Positions 7,267 through 15,041 of a stretch of 64,000 nucleotides of DNA are shown in pieces. The DNA is taken from positions 1 to 64,000 of the forward strand of contig CAKSNH010000002.1 of NCBI GenBank assembly GCA_934476075.1. The letters run 5' to 3'. The position numbers and the translations under genes are program-made. The stretch is from an uncultured Clostridia bacterium. Lineage in GTDB: Bacteria; Bacillota; Clostridia; UBA1381. The notes beneath the pieces are model-generated. The model made no database searches. It was not told where the DNA came from and was given only the letters and a program-made list of their open reading frames with translations. The stretch's first letter is position 1; each line of letters begins with the position of its first letter.

Positions 7267-8712
7267 CATACATACTTCTATGGATTTATCGGGATAAACA
7301 ACAATTTTCTCAATAATAGACCGCATATCGTCATTGCTGAATTCGTTCTGCATTAATAGCTTTTCAATATTGTTAGCCATGTCGTCAATATTTTCAATCC
7401 GCTCCCGGATTTGTTTGAATCCGTCCAATTCCCTGTCAATGCTTTTCAGACCTTCGTCAATAGAGGAACATTCATTTTTCAGTTCGTTCATGCTGATAAT
7501 TCCTTCTGCATACATTTCCTTAAACTTAATCCTGCGTTTTTCAAGCTTTTCTCTCGCCTTGTTCAAATGAGTTACATCAACATTTTCGTTAGACTGTTCG
7601 TATTGTTCTATCAGCTTGTCTGCGAAAGCCTTGCGGTCATCTATTATAGATAACAAATATCGTTTCACTTCGTCTGATAGCTGATTTTCGTCAATCGTCA
7701 CGTTATTGGTGCATACAGCATTTCCGCCGTTGCTGTGCATTGCACATCGGTATCGGACATATGTATTTTTCCACTTGTACACCCTTGCAGTAAAGCTTTT
7801 TCCACACTCACCGCACTTGATAAGATTTGAAAATATATGTCTGCCCGAATACCTGTTGCCGGGATTGTCATTTTTGTACTGCTCCTGACGTTCAGACAAT
7901 TTCTTCTGTACAAGGTCAAAATCCTCGTCACTGATGATACGAAGCTCAGGACGTTCGTGTACATACCACTCATTTTCGGGCAGTGTTTGGCGGGTGCCGG
8001 AAATAAAATCCTTTGTGACGGATTTATTGTTTACCATTCTGCCTGTATATATCGGGTTTTGCAAAATACGGCGAACGGTTTTGGAAATCCATTTTGTATT
8101 TTTCTTTGTGGAAAAACCCATTTCGTTCAGCTTTACTGTAATACGCCGAGCACCGTCACCTGATATATACCATTTGTAAATCAGCTTTACAACAGCACTT
8201 TCTTCGGGATTTATTTTAAGCGTAAATGTATCAATCTTGTCATAGCCGTATACGCAATTAGGCACACGACCTTTTTTGGCATTCTGCTTTTTGCCGAATA
8301 TAACACGTTTAGATAAATTTGAGGATTCCTCCTGTGCCAATGCCGCAAATACTGTCAATACAAATTCGCTCTCACCGATAACCGTCTGATTATTGGATAA
8401 AAATTTTACGTCTGTACCGTTTGACTTTAAAGTACGCACACCGTATAAAAAATCCTGTGTGTTTCGGGAAAATCGGCTTATATCCTTAACAACAACGCAG
8501 TCAAATTTATCATGCTCGGAATCTGCAAGCATACGCTTAAATGCGTCACGCTTTGCCATACTCTTTCCGCTTATGCCCTCATCTGCATATATTTCAACCA
8601 ATACATCGCCGTTCTTTTTCGCATACTGTTCAAAAAATTCTTTCTGGTTTTCGAGCGAGGACAGTTGTTCTTCCTTTTCCGTACTTACTCGGCAATATGC
8701 CGCAATACGCAT
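7261..8712 (-). CDS. Large serine recombinase, probable integrase of the element
   Basis: A 483-residue site-specific recombinase of the SpoIVCA/TnpX type. The resolvase domain begins MRIAAYCRVSTEKEE, with catalytic Ser10 and the conserved arginines in VVVKDISRFSRNTQDFL. The recombinase domain runs to about 270. A zinc ribbon (CGECGKSF, then RYRCAMHSNGGNAVC) and a coiled coil (about 375-450) follow, the usual large-serine-integrase architecture. The ATG is preceded by AGGAGGG seven bases away. It is transcribed toward attL, 1.55 kb away, with the AbrB-HipA operon between. It is the only large recombinase in the element and therefore the best candidate for integration and excision at the 16-bp repeats. 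Its leader contains competing hairpins. Confidence 0.92.
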   Translation of the reverse strand: MRIAAYCRVSTEKEEQLSSLENQKEFFEQYAKKNGDVLVEIYADEGISGKSMAKRDAFKRMLADSEHDKFDCVVVKDISRFSRNTQDFLYGVRTLKSNGTDVKFLSNNQTVIGESEFVLTVFAALAQEESSNLSKRVIFGKKQNAKKGRVPNCVYGYDKIDTFTLKINPEESAVVKLIYKWYISGDGARRITVKLNEMGFSTKKNTKWISKTVRRILQNPIYTGRMVNNKSVTKDFISGTRQTLPENEWYVHERPELRIISDEDFDLVQKKLSERQEQYKNDNPGNRYSGRHIFSNLIKCGECGKSFTARVYKWKNTYVRYRCAMHSNGGNAVCTNNVTIDENQLSDEVKRYLLSIIDDRKAFADKLIEQYEQSNENVDVTHLNKAREKLEKRRIKFKEMYAEGIISMNELKNECSSIDEGLKSIDRELDGFKQIRERIENIDDMANNIEKLLMQNEFSNDDMRSIIEKIVVYPDKSIEVCMK

Positions 8713-8750
8713 GAGTTATCCCTCCTTATGTGATATATTTAGGTTGATAA

Positions 8751-8823
8751 GGGAGCCTATCTCCCGAAAATTAACAACTTTTACTGCCTAAACTTTTTCA
8801 CTCTCCCGAAGTAATCGGGAGAG
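8751..8823 (-). promoter_or_regulatory. Structured leader of the recombinase gene with mutually exclusive hairpins
   Basis: Two hairpins are visible: CTCTCCCGA-agtaa-TCGGGAGAG (8801-8823) and GGGAG-cctat-CTCCC (8751-8765). CTCCCGAA occurs twice (8761-8768, 8803-8810), so alternative pairings are possible. The terminal CUCCC in the RNA (8755-8751) could also pair with the recombinase GGAGGG ribosome site. A regulatory switch is inferred, not shown. Confidence 0.35.
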
Positions 8824-8839
8824 TTTTTGTGCGTGTGAT

Positions 8840-8923
8840 TTATTTTAACTTTCGGGATAAAATCCTCAAAAGCTCCTGCTGCAAATTTTTTTTATCCTTA
8901 GTCTGAGTAATTTTAATATTCAC
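8840..8923 (-). CDS. Possible 27-residue peptide upstream of the recombinase
   Basis: GTG start at 8923 with AGGAGG (RNA CACAGGAGGTG) eight bases upstream, reading VNIKITQTKDKKNLQQELLR and then ILSRKLK. It is basic and would form an amphipathic helix. The strong ribosome site is the main support; there is no recognised family. It lies between the P4-like helicase gene and the recombinase leader on the same strand. Confidence 0.4.
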   Translation of the reverse strand: MNIKITQTKDKKNLQQELLRILSRKLK

Positions 8924-9016
8924 CGAAAACACCTCCTGTGGATAATTTATGATTAAATGAGTTGTACTAATTCGGAACTTTGGAACTTTCGGTTCCAAAG
9001 TTCAAATATATTTATA

Positions 9017-10309
9017 CTATTTCAATTTTGCACCGTAAAAACCCATGATAGATTTACCTTTGATTTTTACTTTTTTATGTTCTATATCATCATCTTTTAA
9101 AATTTTAAAAAGCTCGGTTTTGTATTTAGGTTCATAATGTAATCCATGACTTTGTACAAATTTTTCTAATTCATTTGTCAAATCTTTGCAGGATATTTTT
9201 GCTTTTGTTTTCTTCTTGATATGTTTTTTTACGAATTTCTTTACAATTTCATATCGGTCTTGATATTGTTTTCTAGTAAGCTTCATATCATTGCTAATTA
9301 AGAATTTATATTCTCTTTGCAGAAATTTATTATATGCAGTTAAAAGTCTGCTGAATATATAATCTTTTTCTGATATTAGCTCATATATTAAATTAGGATT
9401 TTGGTCTTTTTTGGAAATTATATTATTAAAATGAAATAACATAACACGCACAAAATATGCCTTTCTTTCATCAGAGTTTAAATCAAGCTCCGGCAGTGTA
9501 TTACATGCAAACATGATTTTAGTTTTACGCTTAGTTGAATACGGCGTACAATGTGGTTTTCTTACAGTGATAGAATCATCCGGGGATGTTAACTGTTTGA
9601 TGTTGCCAATATCATTTAATTTTATATTTTTTGTGTCGTAACATATGTTAGCACGATTTTCACACAAATGTGCAAGATAAAATTCATCATTAACCTGTTT
9701 TATGTTTACATTTGATACATTAGATTTTCCCAACAGATATTCTACCAATGCCAGCAACACAGACTTACCGGTGTTAGGCTTGCCATAAATAATAGCCATT
9801 TTTTTGGCTCGAGTACAATCGCTAATAAAGTAACCTAGCCATTCTTCCAAAGACTGAATGTTTTCATTTTCATTAATTTCAAATAAATTTTCATCTACGG
9901 CAAATAAGCTTTGCATAAAATTATTGTAAACACCATTATTAGTCGGCGTTTGAGTATACCTTGCATTAATCATGTATGTGCAGTTATACTCAGGTGAATG
10001 CGGTAAAAGCTTCATGTTATATACATCAACCACTCCATTTTGACAGCATATATACTGCTCATTAGCAGGATATTCTAATGATTCAATGCTTGGCTGCATT
10101 TTTATATGGTATATGACTTGTTTAATGTCATTGCATTTAACTTGTTTTTTCTCATCTTCAGTTAAAAAGTTATATACTGTGTGTTTTAACTGTTCATCTG
10201 AGATTTTTTCATAATATTTGCCGTTATACCAATGTAAATTTTTATCAAAGATTTTTATAGTATTATTTGATAAGAATCTTTGACTTAATTGATACGCATC
10301 AATAGTCAT
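9017..10309 (-). CDS. P4-like phage/plasmid primase-type SF3 helicase
   Basis: A 430-residue protein resembling the helicase half of P4 alpha-type primases. The N-terminal 140 residues (HWYNGKYYEKISDEQLKHTV...) match the D5/P4 N-terminal region. The SF3 ATPase follows, with Walker A IYGKPNTGKSVLLALVEYLLG, sensor-containing ITVRKPHCTPYSTKRKTKIMFACN and an arginine-finger region SDERKAYFVRVMLF. The C-terminus is a lysine-rich winged-helix-like tail. The ATG at 10309 has GGAGGT seven bases upstream and is preferred over ATG 10324, which overlaps that site. No primase active site is present. It probably unwinds the element for replication after excision. The DNA here is markedly more AT-rich than the flanking chromosome. 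Confidence 0.85.
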   Translation of the reverse strand: MTIDAYQLSQRFLSNNTIKIFDKNLHWYNGKYYEKISDEQLKHTVYNFLTEDEKKQVKCNDIKQVIYHIKMQPSIESLEYPANEQYICCQNGVVDVYNMKLLPHSPEYNCTYMINARYTQTPTNNGVYNNFMQSLFAVDENLFEINENENIQSLEEWLGYFISDCTRAKKMAIIYGKPNTGKSVLLALVEYLLGKSNVSNVNIKQVNDEFYLAHLCENRANICYDTKNIKLNDIGNIKQLTSPDDSITVRKPHCTPYSTKRKTKIMFACNTLPELDLNSDERKAYFVRVMLFHFNNIISKKDQNPNLIYELISEKDYIFSRLLTAYNKFLQREYKFLISNDMKLTRKQYQDRYEIVKKFVKKHIKKKTKAKISCKDLTNELEKFVQSHGLHYEPKYKTELFKILKDDDIEHKKVKIKGKSIMGFYGAKLK

Positions 10310-10424
10310 AGTAGAGACCTCCATTTCATAATATTAGCAGTGTTTATCACCACTACGCATATTATAATCTAAAATACAGTAAGCCGCACTAGATAAAAAT
10401 CCTGATTTTTTTTTAATTATTAAA

Positions 10425-10452
10425 AAAAACCGTTGTTTTTACAACGGTTTTT
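10425..10452 (-). terminator. Terminator of the 405-codon unknown gene
   Basis: Stem AAAAACCGTTGT (10425-10436) / ACAACGGTTTTT (10441-10452) with loop TTTT. The run of A downstream on the plus strand gives a U-tract for minus-strand transcripts. The gene stop codon lies in the loop. Confidence 0.85.
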
Positions 10453-11656
10453 GAAAATTATTTTCTATTTCTATTGGATTATACATATCTCTAAAATGTC
10501 TAAGTTTTACGTCTTTCCAAGTTTTATTTGTAATATGTTGCCCCTTGCCAATAAAATTTTTAAAAAATAATTCTGTTTCTTTACACATAAAATCATCTAT
10601 ATTAGGTAATTCACATTCTGCTTTTATCAATTCGGGGTTCTGATAAATGTCAAGATAAAAGCCTAATGAAGTCTCTTTTTCAAAATAATGTCCCAAATAT
10701 GTTTCAAGACAAGAATACAAACTATTATGTATTATATAATTTGCAATTAAATATATATCATGTACATCATTACAAGATATATAACCTTTTAAATATTTAT
10801 TAAATATATTTTTTGAAATTGTAATAGCCCTGTTTTGAATAATATTATTATTTTGATTAAAGATTCTTAAATGTCTAAATACTTTAATAGCCTCATCTTT
10901 TTCTTGCTTATTTTTCTTGCTGATTTTTGATACAGAATATGCTGCATTATAACACATCTCTATACTACAATTTTTTTCAAATTGATAAAAATCTATACTT
11001 CTCAAAAAGTAAGTTTTATTAGGAATTGAAAATTCAGCATAATCGGTTGTCAGTATTTCTTGATATAACTCATCTATTCCTTTTACAAAGCTATCTTTAA
11101 AATCAGTGGATTTAACTTTATTTGCGTTTGGCAATCTATAATCTTTTAATATATTTAGCATATAACTTATATTGCTTGAATCTAATGTAGTCCTTTTTAA
11201 GAAATAATAATCTAATAATCGAAGTTCATGCCCTTCTAAAGCTTCTAATTTATCTAATAGTTTATATAGACCTATATTTTCGATGTTATAAACTTGCTTT
11301 GCAGTTTCATCTTGATTTTTACGAAACTGTTTATAAGCATATAGAGGGGTATAATATTCTTTTTGCTCTGACATAATTGCAGATGAATTATCTTTTCCTA
11401 TCTTTTTAAGGTATTTTTTTATAAAATAATATATAGGGTGTTTTTCTTCACATAGTAAATATAACACATAATAAATTTCAAAAATAACTTGATTTCGTAT
11501 ATCAGGTATGATTTTCGGAATTATAAGTTTAGCTTGTTGAGATTTTTTAATCTTATTATCGGAATGGGCTGCCCACATAAATTTATCAACGTTTCTTGCT
11601 GCTAATAAACTGATTTCCATGAAAGTTTCTTTTGGTGTTTGAGATGAATTATACAT
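10439..11656 (-). CDS. Protein of unknown function, 405 residues, element cargo
   Basis: I do not recognise this protein. It appears soluble and mostly alpha-helical, rich in Lys, Asn, Ile and Tyr, with no signal peptide, membrane segment, Walker motif or nuclease motif that I can see. Notable stretches are LLDKLEALEGHELRLLDYYF (about 132-151) and NAAYSVSKISKKNKQEKDEA. The ATG at 11656 follows GGAGG five bases away. It has its own promoter (TTGACA 11733-11728, 17 bp, TAAAAT 11710-11705) and its own terminator, so it is a monocistronic unit, as expected of cargo such as a defence or immunity gene. That role is only a guess from the layout. The base composition is among the most AT-rich in the window. 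Confidence 0.75.
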   Translation of the reverse strand: MYNSSQTPKETFMEISLLAARNVDKFMWAAHSDNKIKKSQQAKLIIPKIIPDIRNQVIFEIYYVLYLLCEEKHPIYYFIKKYLKKIGKDNSSAIMSEQKEYYTPLYAYKQFRKNQDETAKQVYNIENIGLYKLLDKLEALEGHELRLLDYYFLKRTTLDSSNISYMLNILKDYRLPNANKVKSTDFKDSFVKGIDELYQEILTTDYAEFSIPNKTYFLRSIDFYQFEKNCSIEMCYNAAYSVSKISKKNKQEKDEAIKVFRHLRIFNQNNNIIQNRAITISKNIFNKYLKGYISCNDVHDIYLIANYIIHNSLYSCLETYLGHYFEKETSLGFYLDIYQNPELIKAECELPNIDDFMCKETELFFKNFIGKGQHITNKTWKDVKLRHFRDMYNPIEIENNFQKPL

Positions 11657-11704
11657 AGTTTCCTCCTATTTATATCAGATTAGTAATTATATATTATATT
11701 AAAT

Positions 11705-11733
11705 ATTTTAATGAATACATTTAAAATTGTCAA
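11705..11733 (-). promoter_or_regulatory. Promoter of the 405-codon unknown gene
   Basis: TTGACA (11733-11728), 17-bp spacer, TAAAAT (11710-11705) on the minus strand. Confidence 0.65.
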
Positions 11734-11756
11734 TATATTTTATCTCACAAATCATC

Positions 11757-11789
11757 GTATATGGGACATTTTCAAAATGTCCCATATAC
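11757..11789. repeat. Perfect 33-bp palindrome next to the resolvase gene
   Basis: Arms GTATATGGGACATTTT (11757-11772) and AAAATGTCCCATATAC (11774-11789) around a single C. It lies 51 bp past the resolvase stop codon and 24 bp upstream of the -35 of the next gene. It lacks a following U-tract, so it is not an ordinary terminator. A protein-binding or resolution site is possible. Confidence 0.8.
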
Positions 11790-11840
11790 TTTTCCCAAAA
11801 CCTCAATATATGTCTTAAAACTCATCTCAAAATCAATGTA

Positions 11841-12404
11841 TCAAAAACTACCGTTTTTAAGATACCGATACAAAGTTGAACGTTTTACACCTGTCAGCTC
11901 CTTAATTTCTTTTACAGTGTACTGATTACTGTCGTAAAGCCGGACAGCCTTTTCTATTAAACGATTGTCAATCTTCGGTCTGCCGCCTACACGTCCTCTT
12001 GCCCGTGCAGATGCAATACCTTCTTTTGTTCTGTCAACTATGCAGTCACGTTCAAATTGTGCAATAGCAGATATAAGCGTGAACAATAGCTTTCCCGTTG
12101 AAGTGGTGGTATTAATACTTTCTTTCATAGATATAAGATTTACACCTTTTTGATTGAAAATCTCCATAAGCTCAATTAAATCTTTTGTTGACCTTCCGAG
12201 TCTTGACAGCGACTCTATAACCACAGTATCACCGGCTGTCAATCTTTGTAGCATCTTTTCAAGTTCGGGTCTGTGTCTTTTTGTGCCTGTCATTTTTTCG
12301 GCATAAATTTCATCTACACCATATTTTTTTAGAGCATCAATCTGTCTGTCAAGACATTGTGCATCAGTCGATACTCTTGAATATCCGAATATATAATTTT
12401 TCAT
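11841..12404 (-). CDS. Small serine resolvase/invertase
   Basis: A 187-residue recombinase of the Tn3-resolvase/Hin type. The catalytic domain begins MKNYIFGYSRVSTDAQ (Ser10), with the arginine motif ESLSRLGRSTKDLIELM and the long helix FTLISAIAQFERDCIVDRTKEG. The C-terminal HTH is GGRPKIDNRLIEKAV...VKEIKELTGVKRSTLYRYL. ATG 12404 is preceded by GGAGGAGC; the upstream ATG at 12443 would begin inside a terminator hairpin and is rejected. It could resolve element multimers, invert a segment or act on the adjacent 33-bp palindrome. It is distinct from the large recombinase and too small to be the integrase. Confidence 0.92.
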   Translation of the reverse strand: MKNYIFGYSRVSTDAQCLDRQIDALKKYGVDEIYAEKMTGTKRHRPELEKMLQRLTAGDTVVIESLSRLGRSTKDLIELMEIFNQKGVNLISMKESINTTTSTGKLLFTLISAIAQFERDCIVDRTKEGIASARARGRVGGRPKIDNRLIEKAVRLYDSNQYTVKEIKELTGVKRSTLYRYLKNGSF

Positions 12405-12419
12405 ATTGCTCCTCCGTAC

Positions 12420-12446
12420 AAAAAATAAGGCTTGCCGAAGCAAGCC
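12420..12446 (-). terminator. Terminator closing the amidoligase operon
   Basis: On the minus strand GGCTTGC-TTCG-GCAAGCC (UUCG tetraloop) followed by TTATTTTTTG. Confidence 0.85.
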
Positions 12447-12451
12447 CTATC

Positions 12452-12538
12452 CTATGCTTTCACTGCATATCTATCCAATATAGCATTTACCACGCATTCT
12501 ACAACAACGCGTAATATTTGTTTAAACAGTTCCCACAT
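12452..12538 (-). CDS. 28-residue peptide at the end of the amidoligase operon
   Basis: ATG at 12538 with a strong GGAGGTGAGAAT ribosome site. It reads MWELFKQILRVVVECVVNAI, then LDRYAVKA, and stops at TAG 12452, directly before the operon terminator. Only 30 nt separate it from the amidotransferase stop codon, so it is very probably cotranscribed with DUF960, amidoligase and amidotransferase. It is short, hydrophobic and amphipathic, with one Cys. It could be a substrate of the ligase pair, a small toxin-like membrane peptide, or a leader of no function. The translation signal supports it; function is unknown. Confidence 0.55.
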   Translation of the reverse strand: MWELFKQILRVVVECVVNAILDRYAVKA

Positions 12539-12568
12539 ATTCTCACCTCCCTTCGAGGCAGGATATTA

Positions 12569-13507
12569 TTAGCACATAGTATCCACTCCTTTGTACAAAA
12601 ATTCTTCTATTTCATCAGGTGTAAAACCTTCTTGATATAGAGTGTCGACATCATTTGCGGTGTACCCGTAAAATCCTGCAATAGCTTTGAGGTCATCAAG
12701 ATATGACATATCGAAGTTATCGTCATAATATCCAGAACGGCAATAGTCACCGTAATCTCGCCAATTACAGCCATATGACGGTACATAGTTAAAATCGGTA
12801 TATGATAAAATTCCGTTATTGCTTATCTTTAAGATATTGCCTGTATGGATTGTTATTTCCTCAAATTCTCTGTCTTTGATACTATCAAATAACGGACTTT
12901 CAATCAATGACCGCCAAAGAATATTATCGGTTGAAGCGTATACATACAATTTCAGCTTTGGAAAGTGTAATATTGACAACGGACTGTCGCCTTTTACCAG
13001 ATACAAATTATTGCTTTTATCCATTATTGAAAAGGTGAAACTTCCCGCAACAGTTTCAGCCATGAATTTCAGACTATCAAAATTCAGCTTATTTTCACGC
13101 TCCAGTAATTGCACTGCAACGTAGCTGTCTGTTTCAATTTTTGTCTTTGGCAAGTTGTATGTACTTTTCAGCATATGGTCATTGGTTAATACTCCGTTAT
13201 GTGCAAGGGCGAATATGTTTCCGCTCACCTTGCCGATAAACGGGTGATTGTTTGCGATATATTCTTTATTGCCCTGAGTAGCGTGACGGGTATGACCAAC
13301 AACGCAAGTTACGTCTTTTGGCAGCTGATATTTTAGTTTGTATGCAGACAAAGCTTTTTTATAGATTTTAAGTCTGCCGTTTGATACATATGCAAGACCG
13401 GTTGCATCTGTACCTCGTTCGGCACTTGCATATGCTAATTCTCTGATAATCTCATTAAGATTATCAATCCTTTTTCCATAGCAAAGTAATCCGAATAATC
13501 CGCACAT
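12569..13507 (-). CDS. Class II (Ntn) glutamine amidotransferase-like protein
   Basis: A 312-residue Ntn-hydrolase. Choosing ATG 13507 (GGAGGAG upstream) gives MCGLFGLLCYG, placing the nucleophile Cys2 directly after Met, as required for class II amidotransferases. Further family elements are ERGTDATGLAY, VVGHTRHATQGNKEYIANNHPF (positions about 70-90) and LAHNGVLTNDHML. The synthase or isomerase domain of GlmS or PurF is absent, so it is a stand-alone amide-hydrolysing or ammonia-supplying unit. It follows the amidoligase with one base between stop and start. Published comparative genomics of amidoligases (Iyer, Aravind and co-workers) notes association with such amidotransferases. Substrate unknown. 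Confidence 0.85.
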   Translation of the reverse strand: MCGLFGLLCYGKRIDNLNEIIRELAYASAERGTDATGLAYVSNGRLKIYKKALSAYKLKYQLPKDVTCVVGHTRHATQGNKEYIANNHPFIGKVSGNIFALAHNGVLTNDHMLKSTYNLPKTKIETDSYVAVQLLERENKLNFDSLKFMAETVAGSFTFSIMDKSNNLYLVKGDSPLSILHFPKLKLYVYASTDNILWRSLIESPLFDSIKDREFEEITIHTGNILKISNNGILSYTDFNYVPSYGCNWRDYGDYCRSGYYDDNFDMSYLDDLKAIAGFYGYTANDVDTLYQEGFTPDEIEEFLYKGVDTMC

Positions 13508-13508
13508 T

Positions 13509-14615
13509 TTAAATCTCCTCCTCTGCCGGCACGGCATCATTGACATATAGCCGGCGTTGTTTTAAATAGCTGATAAGTTCTTTGTTTTCACGGCTAATAT
13601 CCAATACAAAGTCATTCCATGTCATTTTCTGCATTTCTTCATCAGACAAAGAAACAGCGGTATTACAGATTTCACTTACCATCTGCAATGCCGCTATTAA
13701 TGTTTCATATCTGAGTGTGCCGCGGAATATACGAAGCTCTATTGTATTGTAATTCGTTAAATTTACACATACATATCTTCCCATATATTTATCTTTTGCA
13801 TCTTTGTATGTACCTTTTGGAGTATCTTTCAAGCCGTATCTTGCCGCCCAGCGATTAATGCTGTATTCGGTACGTCTTGAAAATTTCAGCATTTCATTCC
13901 AATGTGCCTCAACAAAATATACTACTCTTGCGATTGCCTCCTCCTGTTCCTCGGTTGTTTCTCCGAAAGCAGTGCGGTTAATATGTACGTGCAGACCACA
14001 GGTGTTCGTTTGATGGGAGCGGTATCCCATTTGTACCGCCTTTTTGAGTATATCTTTCCATGGCATAGTGTTTATATGGTAATTCAAATCCATTGGGTGC
14101 GTTACCATTTCAAAACCCTCGTCAAGACTGCCGTCATGCTTGATATACATATGCTCATTATCTTTGTTTGCAATATCAAGCAATGTATTTGCACAATCGT
14201 CATCTTCGCCGCCTTCATCAACTTCTAATTCTACTCCCAAATACATTTTTTCGCCGTAGAATATAGGCTCGGGTTTGTAACTGTAATCGTGAATGACACG
14301 ATTATGTAACTCACGTTCATAACAGGTCTGACAATACGGAGCATCGTCATCCTCAAAGTAGTATGCGTCATCTCTGTGGATAAGCCTGCTGCAATGGTCG
14401 CAGTAAACATAGCGATTGTCATAGCAATATGAACACAATGTGATATTAGTGTCGCCCTCAGCCTCATCTTTCCACATTCTGTCGCCGCAGCAATCGCATA
14501 ATAAGGTATGCTCGTCAAAACAATCCTCGCACATGACCGTGTCATCATAAACAAAGGTATGGTCATCGTCCAATACCGCTCCGCAAAAATTACATATATT
14601 TTTTCTTTCTTCCAT
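13509..14615 (-). CDS. Amidoligase-family protein with N-terminal zinc-ribbon array
   Basis: A 368-residue protein. About 1-105 holds four CxxC-type zinc knuckles (CNFCGAV, CEDCF, CDCCGDRMW, CSYCYDNRYVYCDHC, CQTCYE). The rest matches the glutamine-synthetase-fold amidoligase family (Amidoligase_2): GVELEVDEGG, IKHDGSLDEGFEMVTHPMDL, CGLHVHINRTAFG and NTIELRIFRGTLRYETLIAALQ supply the expected Glu, Asp and His ligands. Such enzymes are predicted to form amide or peptide bonds on proteins or small molecules using ATP. GGAGG lies eight bases before the ATG. It sits between DUF960 and the amidotransferase in one operon. Family call strong; substrate and reaction unknown. Confidence 0.85.
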   Translation of the reverse strand: MEERKNICNFCGAVLDDDHTFVYDDTVMCEDCFDEHTLLCDCCGDRMWKDEAEGDTNITLCSYCYDNRYVYCDHCSRLIHRDDAYYFEDDDAPYCQTCYERELHNRVIHDYSYKPEPIFYGEKMYLGVELEVDEGGEDDDCANTLLDIANKDNEHMYIKHDGSLDEGFEMVTHPMDLNYHINTMPWKDILKKAVQMGYRSHQTNTCGLHVHINRTAFGETTEEQEEAIARVVYFVEAHWNEMLKFSRRTEYSINRWAARYGLKDTPKGTYKDAKDKYMGRYVCVNLTNYNTIELRIFRGTLRYETLIAALQMVSEICNTAVSLSDEEMQKMTWNDFVLDISRENKELISYLKQRRLYVNDAVPAEEEI

Positions 14616-14630
14616 TTTGTTTTCCTCCTT

Positions 14631-14924
14631 CTAATATTCGCTTGCTAAAAGCATAGTCGAGTGTGTATGGTCATCAATTACAAATATTTTTGCATACAAA
14701 AAAGACGTATTCGCCGAATTGAGCGAATACGTCTTTTCATATGCCGGTTGTTCTTGCTTGTGTATAATTTTCTGTTTTCCATCATCTTCGGACAATTCAA
14801 ATACTTGAAGATAATCCTTGTGGGATATGTTCATGGTATCAATTAAGTTCCACATGAGCAGCTGTAATGCAAACGGAACGGTGTCGTTTATGCCTTGTGT
14901 GATGTATCGCGGATTGTTAAACAT
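14631..14924 (-). CDS. DUF960 family protein
   Basis: A 97-residue protein starting MFNNPRYITQGINDTVPFAL, followed by QLLMWNLIDTM, DYLQVFELS and KQEQPAYEKTY, which match the DUF960 family as I know it from Firmicutes mobile elements. Function is unknown. GGAGG precedes the ATG. It is the first gene of the operon DUF960-amidoligase-amidotransferase-28 aa peptide, ending 15 bp before the amidoligase start. No catalytic residues can be assigned; it may be an accessory or substrate-presenting partner (inference). Confidence 0.8.
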   Translation of the reverse strand: MFNNPRYITQGINDTVPFALQLLMWNLIDTMNISHKDYLQVFELSEDDGKQKIIHKQEQPAYEKTYSLNSANTSFLYAKIFVIDDHTHSTMLLASEY

Positions 14925-14981
14925 ATATTATTCCTCCTTCGTGAGTATAATATATATTTGTAAAATGAAGTAAAACAAATA

Positions 14982-15010
14982 TTGATTTATTATGCGTAAT
15001 AAGTTATAAT
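14982..15010 (+). promoter_or_regulatory. Promoter of the GLUG-repeat protein gene
   Basis: TTGATT (14982-14987), 17-bp spacer, TATAAT (15005-15010). AGGAGG precedes the ATG at 15042. Confidence 0.75.
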
Positions 15011-15041
15011 TATGTTAAATAATACATAGGAGGGTAAATTT

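Noticed and set aside
11757..11789. Palindrome as an ordinary terminator of the resolvase gene
   Set aside because: No U-tract follows on the minus strand; kept instead as an unexplained palindrome.
7261..12443. The small resolvase as the element integrase
   Set aside because: It has the short Tn3/Hin architecture; the large serine recombinase is the proper size and domain layout for integration.
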